Part shown: one piece after another, positions 57,992 through 64,000 of the stretch
How the letters are laid out: every line of letters starts with the position of its first letter
How positions within the stretch are numbered: the first letter of the stretch is position 1
From: Sclerotinia nivalis
Taxonomy: Eukaryota > Ascomycota > Leotiomycetes > Helotiales > Sclerotiniaceae
Direction: 5' to 3'
Length of the DNA stretch: 64,000 nt
Assembly: GCA_029531795.1 (NCBI GenBank)
Contig: JAPEIS010000004.1
Span: forward strand, 2,728,001-2,792,000
Notes under the pieces: model-generated
Seen by the model: only the letters and a program-made list of their open reading frames with translations
Database searches by the model: none
Told to the model about the DNA's origin: nothing
Made by a program: the position numbers and the translations under genes

Positions 57992-58010
57992 GGGGGGGGG
58001 GGGGGGGGGC
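57992..58010. repeat. Poly-G run of 19
   Basis: Nineteen consecutive G between ctagatgct and cctt. Such length is rare; it may form a G-quadruplex or mark a sequencing-prone site. Confidence 0.9.
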
Positions 58011-61000
58011 CTTGGTAAGACCCCCTGCATCCTCAATTGAAGGAAGATCTAAATCACGTCCCGCGAATGGGAAATTATTGTGAAAATTATTTGCAATAGC
58101 AGTATCTGGTATATGTAGATGGATCACATGGTTTGGGGCTGTGGCTGTATATTCCACTTCATAGGTGACATTCTTTATCTGAATAAACTTACCACTGGTA
58201 AGTTCCTAAGGAACAGAAGAGGTGTGATATGTTGTGGGGATATCATAATACGAGTCGCTGTTGGATGGTTAATACAAGTCACTTTGGATAGTAAATCCTC
58301 AACAGAGAAAACAGCCTGAGTCTTGAAATTCAAGGGTCATTTTGATGCTTGATGATGAATGATGGTCGTTAATCACGATGTTATGGTTCTGATACTGAAT
58401 ATCAAACAAGCGGTTTACATTGTTTGGAGTTCCGAGTAAGAAGTTGAAGTTGTGTGAATACATTCTGTAAGTATCCATCATTTTCATTGTCAATTATTAT
58501 AATCTTACAATGCTTGCAGATAGTGGAATATCAAATAGTATCACCTTGCCCCTATCCATGATGTTGGTCGCATCTCATTTGTTGATGATGTGAGAAGCGG
58601 TATGGATCTTTGGGATGGGATTTGGTGGGTTTCTCAGTCCACTTTAATGGGTGTGCGAGAGCCGGAACCCTTTGAGATGCGTTTATGTCTCGTGGTAGGA
58701 CATAGGGGTATCTTTGATCGGTTTTGTGAGTAGAATTGCTTAGATCCTAAGTTCTATAGTCGTTACTGCTAGGATAGATATGGTTCCCGAGCTCATGTTG
58801 AATTGTGTATTGCTGAATGGTATTTGTGATATTGAGCTGAAGTTTAGTCTGTTGCAATGACATTATGATGGAGGATAAATGAGAGCCAGAAAAGGAGATT
58901 GGAGAGGCTGTTGTAAGATTTTCTGAGATCTCAAAATGATTATTCTTTGCATTTACATATGCACTAGCCACTGTTTTATTTTCTGCTCGCTGTTAGCATT
59001 GATGGTAATATGAAATCCGATTCCGTGAGCCATTGATGAACCAGAGAGAAAGTAAAGGACTACACACCGGTCTTTTAAGACCCCAGTAAAGATAATTTGA
59101 GTGGTCTAGGTTCATTTGAGGATTCAGAACTTGAGACTTCGTGATGTATGTGCCATCCTATCGATGAGAGTATTCATTCGAAATTCGCCCGAAAGGTTTC
59201 CCATGAACATAGGTCGCATTCCTGGCCGCATCCTGTCTTTCAATGATTTGAAACCTTGCATAGATTGTGGCCTTGATTTGGAGAGTTCAGATGTTATCAA
59301 ATCCTTAAAGCCTTCATAAACTGGACATCCATATATGCTAGCTTTCAATTTAATAAGAGATCAATCTGAAATCGCTGCTTCCCCTCCTCAGCCTCCTCAC
59401 CTGCAGATTTTTTCCTGCCTATATCCCTAATTTTTAACATTCACTCCTTGCAGCATCATCATGCCATACCTGTAGTCATCGTCGGTAACGCCAAGAGAAG
59501 GCCAAGCGATTAGTGATAGGGACGCTAAGCGGGGTTAACGGCTCCCCCACGCCAAGCCTGTATTCACGTAGGGTCTTTAATTTTCTCATCTTCCATCGAA
59601 CAGACATTCTTAATTTTTAAGCTTAGGCCTACAGGGAATTTCTTGATCTACGGAGTACCGTCAAAACTGGGCGGACGGAGCGACGCTATTATTAATTAGG
59701 AAATTACCAAATTACCCTATTTATAAGGCAGAATATCTGGTGAAAATTTCTCTTCTTCATCCCGCAAAGCTCTAATTCCATAAGGTTAAGTTACTTGTGA
59801 TAGCCTACCTCAATCCACCGAGTTTCGGTGCTACATTTCTTCTACAATCTAAGATGTGATGAAGGAATTTACCATCGGGCTAAGCATGAGTAATTGAATC
59901 GGGAAATATTCAAGATGGATTTGGATCAATACAGTTTCTTGAAGTTGCAGGAGCACATGGACCAAAGACCACGGAGCTCCTCACCAATAACTTTAAGAAA
60001 TCGATAAACTCCATTAAGTGTATTACCAACTTTAGGTTTCACAAAGAGATTACTTATGCACCTTCCTATATAAACCAATTTGTCGGTGAAACGATTAATG
60101 TAGTTAGCTAATAAGGATCGATTATGCATTATTATTCCACTTTATTGATTGTATAAGCATTACCGTTTTTATTGCCGGCCTCGGTAGGTGGGTCAATGGA
60201 TCTCCCGGGCGTACTTCGCACGGCAACACTAGATACCCATGCGGTGGGAACAACACATTCCTACACAGGTTTAGATTGGCCGATAGGGCTATTTGAAGTA
60301 ACATTTACAAAGTTGTTCCTGTCAATCTATGCTAGATATGATGAAGTTTTCGGGGGAATCGAAGATTAAGCGAGCATCTTACTTGTTTGGGGAAAGACTA
60401 GTCGGTATTTGACGAGTAAGGCTAGAGCTCTGATATTCCAGGATTAGAATCTCTTGATCTTTTTTCCACAATATCATTAAGTGACTCTGAATCTCATCAT
60501 CGTTAAAGCTGTGTATTATAATTGGGATGGTTTCGAGGAAATTATTTTAGACTCTTGAGTTTTAGCTATATTGGTTGATTGATTGATTGAATTAATGTTT
60601 ACATTGAGTTTAAGATTATTTAAGACGGTTAGAGGTTTTTACGAGTTTCTAATAGATAATGTAATAAAGGTAAGTTGGCTTATAAATCTAATTAAATATA
60701 TAATTTGAACGATTGAGATAAGTTCAATCTTTGGAGTTGAATAAAGGAAGTGAAAATTAATCTTGGGGGATGGATCTTGTTTTACAAATACCAAAGTATA
60801 AAATAAGGAAAACAAAAAAAATAAAGAATAAAACAGATCATATTTCGAAGAAATTTTATTCTTCAAAATTTGTTGTGTGTGTTGATTGAGAAGGGGAGTG
60901 TAGCTATATTGGTCATTGAGTTATGAATTGTCTGGTATTGAAGTAAGTATGTTTTCTGAGGTTCAAGGTTAAGACAAGTTTTTCAATACCACCGAATGTT

Positions 61001-61526
61001 TATGATATCATCGCCTCAAATTTCTTTTTTGGAGTTATTTCATTTCGTCAAGGTCAAGGTTATTGACGGCCGGGCTTCGGTATACCCCATCTTTTCACAT
61101 TCCTAGTCAGGGACCAGCCGAACCAGGATATTTACCGAGTGATATTTCCAATACCGGTAATCAATCCATTAAACTACCGCAACGACCGACTGGCGTTACA
61201 TTGCATTAGGTGGGAGCCGTTGGAAAAGAGTCGTGCATTAGTGATTTAGCTATGATTTATCATCTTAGAAATCAGGCAAAGTGAAATGCATACTGGAGCA
61301 TCAGGGTTGAAGTGGGGATAGTGCAAGTGCCATCCAGAGATGGCGAGCTTTTTGGATACGATGATGGTCTGCCTTATCGGCATGTTCACCCTTGTTTTCT
61401 TTCTTGCGATACACATATAAGAGCTTCTCTTCCCTCTCATGTAATGCTTTTCCATTCCGCAGCAGACTAAGAGTCAAGGTCATTCTTTTCTAGTATTGAG
61501 ATCATTCTGTCTGGTTTTTCCCCACA

Positions 61527-62768
61527 ATGTATTTCCCATCCGCCCGACTCCTTGCTCTAAGCAGCATACTCGGCACGTCGTTTGCTCGAGTCAAGCCTGT
61601 CGAGATTGATACTTCATCGATCGATGAACTCTATGCCAAAGCTCTTAAAGAAGATCGAAAATTGGTCGTAGCTTCTGGTGGTGATGGTAAGTAAACCTTC
61701 CCATGACTGGCTCTGAAAGCAAAAGTTCTATCCATCACAGAGACATTTATTGACAAGCTACAAGCCGGAGTCCAAGGTCAAGGTATGAAAGATGCTTGGG
61801 CCGCACGATTCCCAAAGATCTCGCTTGATCTCACAGTCGACCTATCGAAATACCACGACAGCCGGATTGATCGCTCATACTGGAATAATAACGAAACCGA
61901 CGATATTGCCATACTTCAAACTCTCCAAGATTTCCAGCGATGGAAAGAAGAAGGTCGTTTGTTGTTTTACAAACCACCAACTTTTGCTGATTTGTATTCG
62001 GGAGAAAAGGATCTTGACGGTGCCTTTTTGCCAATAAGCGTTGGTAAGTACTTATCCTGCTACCTATTCCTCAGAATTCTCGTACTGACTCTATTTTCAG
62101 ACAGCTTCGGGTCTTTTGTCTATGATGGCACTTTTGTGTCAGAAGCTGAGGCCCCAACCAACTATGCTGACCTTCTACATCCCAAATGGAAGGGTAAAAT
62201 TGTAGCGACCTATCCTAACGATGATGATGCGATCGGATATCTCTTCTCCATTATCATCGAGAAGTATGGGTTTGAGTGGTTGGAGAAACTTGCAACCCAG
62301 GACGTCCAATGGGTCCGCGGCACCGCTACTCCTGGCTTCGTTATTCAAGATAACCATAACAACGCCAACGCGTCCGCTTCCGGTTTGTCACCAAAAGGGC
62401 GAGTTCTCACATTCACCTCTTATCCCCCCGCAAATGCAACATACGTTCGGGACGTCAGTCCGGAGGCTCCAGAACAACATATGTCATGGGCTCAGACGGC
62501 TGCGGCTTTCGCCTCTACTAAGAGACCGAACACTGCTAAACTGTTCTTGGCTTGGCTTACAAGTGATGAGAACCAGAAGAATTCCACTACTGGATCAGTC
62601 AGAAAGAGTTTAGATATTGGTGGAACCCTGTACGAAAGTAACACTACTCAAACTAGTCAATTCAGACAGTATATGCAGGACCGCACAAGGGTCGAGTGGT
62701 GGAAATTGCAGTATGAAACTACGTTGGGACCGGCCCAAGGTGTTAACCCTATGGTTTTGTACCCTTAG
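61527..62768 (+). CDS. Secreted periplasmic-binding-protein-like protein (ABC Fe3+/thiamine SBP fold), 376 aa
   Basis: Exons 61527-61686, 61741-62043 and 62101-62768 (both introns phase 1) encode 376 aa. A signal peptide (residues 1-20) is followed by a mature protein starting near R-V-K-P-V-E-I-D. The body has the two-lobe binding-protein pattern: K-L-V-V-A-S-G-G-D near the N-terminus, L-H-P-K-W-K-G-K-I-V-A-T-Y-P-N and D-A-I-G-Y-L-F in the middle, and W-A-Q-T-A-A-A-F near the end of the second lobe. These match bacterial iron/thiamine-type solute-binding proteins, which dock on ABC importers. Fungi have no such importer for a secreted protein, so its role, perhaps binding a metal or small molecule, is unknown. 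Bacterial origin is suspected because the family is chiefly bacterial. Confidence 0.82.
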
Positions 62769-64000
62769 TCTCAGTTATGAGATTTGTGGCGGGGCTAGAG
62801 AAAAAGTGATGAAGTGTTGAGTTGGGGATTGCCGAGACTTGTGTAGGCGGAGTGGATCGTGCTTTGCACGTTGTATATATACTCTTCTCACTGCTGTAAA
62901 CAGCCTTTAGGCTGCATTCAGTTCCTCTATTTAAGATGAATAGATTTAATGATCATTTTATGTCTCTTACTATACGCTGCAGTTCTCAAACAAGGAAAAT
63001 CAGAATGTTATCGGTGCATTTCACTTTCAAGTTGACTATACCACGAAAGTCCAGGAATTGTTATAGAGCCGGCGTCATGCACGGCATCAGCATTCCACGA
63101 ACCGGATCAGTATTCAATTTAGGATGCGGCTGGCGCGCTATCGACGCCTAATGATATGAGATAAGAAATATAAAACTATCAGGGAAACGTATAAAACACC
63201 AATCATTGAAATCTTGGCTGAGTATTCATGTGGAAAAAATCGCCTACCAAATGTAGATTCCCAACGTTAACAGCAATGCAACGACACCATCTTCGGCGAT
63301 ATATGTGTCGAAGTAATTTCTAAATGAAATTTTGAAGCCCTATCCTGTCCATCTCAAAATCCACCTCAAGATGCACTCCAAAACACCTCAGATCCTAAAT
63401 TGTTACAGTGATCATGTGATCACTTACACTAACCCTATTTAGTCTTACATACTATTATAAATAATCTTTAGCTTAGAACCTTTATTCAATATACACACTT
63501 TTATATACAATCAGAGCTAGTTGTTCTCACCATAACATAAATTCTCCGCAAGAGAGCCAAGTATTCAGCGCGCAGCGAGGTGATGCCCAAGGTGGTCGGC
63601 AAGCAAAGTTATAGAAATGGTGAGCGAGGTGGTAAATTCAGGTGGAGTCCCGCTTTTTGTTCCGAAGTCTTGCGTTAAAAATCTTCGGGAGTTGGACGAT
63701 GGATGTAGCTAGCTAAAGGATGAGAAAATCCATTGTGCATGCTCCGTACTCCAAATGATGAGATGAGGCCCATGTGCAAAAATTCAAAATAAGCTATAGT
63801 AAACTTTCTGGTTTGCACGGCAGTCATTTGAAATGCTATTTATTCCAAGACATTCCAATAGGAAATAGAGACAAGAATTATCAATTGATATAGAAATAAC
63901 CAATCGTCAGTGGTGTATGCACCCGTCTTTCGGAGGTATGAAAAGAACCATGACATATAATAACCCGGCCAGCTTGGTTATGCTCGCATCTTATCCAAGT
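62769..64000. other. Terminal intergenic region, 1.2 kb
   Basis: No coding region supported. Contains an 8-bp inverted repeat agtgatca-tg-tgatcact at 63407-63424. A 71-codon plus frame at 62936-63151 has no recognisable product. The next gene lies beyond the window. Confidence 0.5.
63407..63424. repeat. 8-bp inverted repeat with 2-bp spacer
   Basis: Arms agtgatca and tgatcact flank tg. Short near-palindromes with TGATCAC or TCACGTGA cores also occur at 28011 and 30024, so it may be one of a set. Confidence 0.75.

Larger units (their letters stand above)
55603..61526. other. Long gene-poor region, 5.9 kb
   Basis: No gene can be supported with confidence. Contents: a doubtful 140-aa minus ORF at 56646-57068 (listed separately), a 19-base poly-G run at 57992-58010, and a short exon-like R/K-rich frame near 57255-57310. 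From about 59000 to 61200 composition varies and includes GC-richer patches, possibly old transposon fragments, but no transposase, reverse transcriptase or terminal repeat is visible. Confidence 0.45.

Noticed and set aside
59000..61200. Possible transposon remnants in GC-variable patches
   Set aside because: No transposase or reverse transcriptase motif, terminal repeat or target-site duplication could be identified.

Overview
This window looks like nuclear DNA of a filamentous ascomycete. Its genes carry short spliceosomal introns of about 45-60 bp, with GT-AG ends and CTAAC/CTGAC-like branch sites. The proteins are fungal types: an ER DnaJ ending in KDEL, a TFIIIC triple-barrel subunit, a fungal MARVEL protein and a Mep-type ammonium transporter. 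Gene content and the AT-rich, gene-poor spacers suggest a leotiomycete of the Botrytis/Sclerotinia kind. That placement is inferred; no marker gene is present to prove it. I found no tRNA, rRNA, CRISPR array or intact transposon.

Layout. 1-1203: 3' part of a citrate synthase. 3431-5913: large secreted protein with three repeated N-terminal modules and a C-terminal polysaccharide deacetylase (CE4) domain. 8624-18661: gene-poor stretch with four small multi-exon genes (8624-9290 minus, 9798-10268 plus, 13938-14795 minus, 17841-18661 plus). All their modelled introns are in phase 1 and all their internal exons are multiples of three. 19630-25796: metabolic block of a short-chain dehydrogenase, a divergent glutamine synthetase-like enzyme and a ketopantoate reductase-like enzyme. 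25797-31934: AT-rich, gene-poor, with a degenerate ~67-bp tandem repeat and two doubtful tiny genes. 31935-49846: housekeeping-type block with an ER DnaJ (Scj1 type), a MARVEL protein, an aquaporin-like gene broken by one base, the complex I 24-kDa subunit, a methyltransferase, a TFIIIC subunit, a small Gly/Val-rich protein and an ammonium transporter. 51628-55602: secreted FAD oxidoreductase, an (ACATCA)n array and a frameshifted metallo-beta-lactamase-fold gene. 55603-61526: six kilobases with no convincing gene. 61527-62768: secreted substrate-binding-protein-like protein of bacterial style.

How the genes fit together. Most are independent housekeeping or secreted functions. Two contexts may be functional. 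The short-chain dehydrogenase and the glutamine synthetase-like gene share a 1.5-kb divergent promoter region. The ammonium transporter has several GATA-factor-type sites upstream, as expected of nitrogen-regulated genes. Two genes (37.4 kb and 55.0 kb) carry single-base frameshifts and are decayed copies or sequence errors. The least explained feature is the 8.6-18.7 kb set of small genes with uniform intron phase. Exon boundaries were read by eye from splice signals and frame continuity; no transcript data were available.
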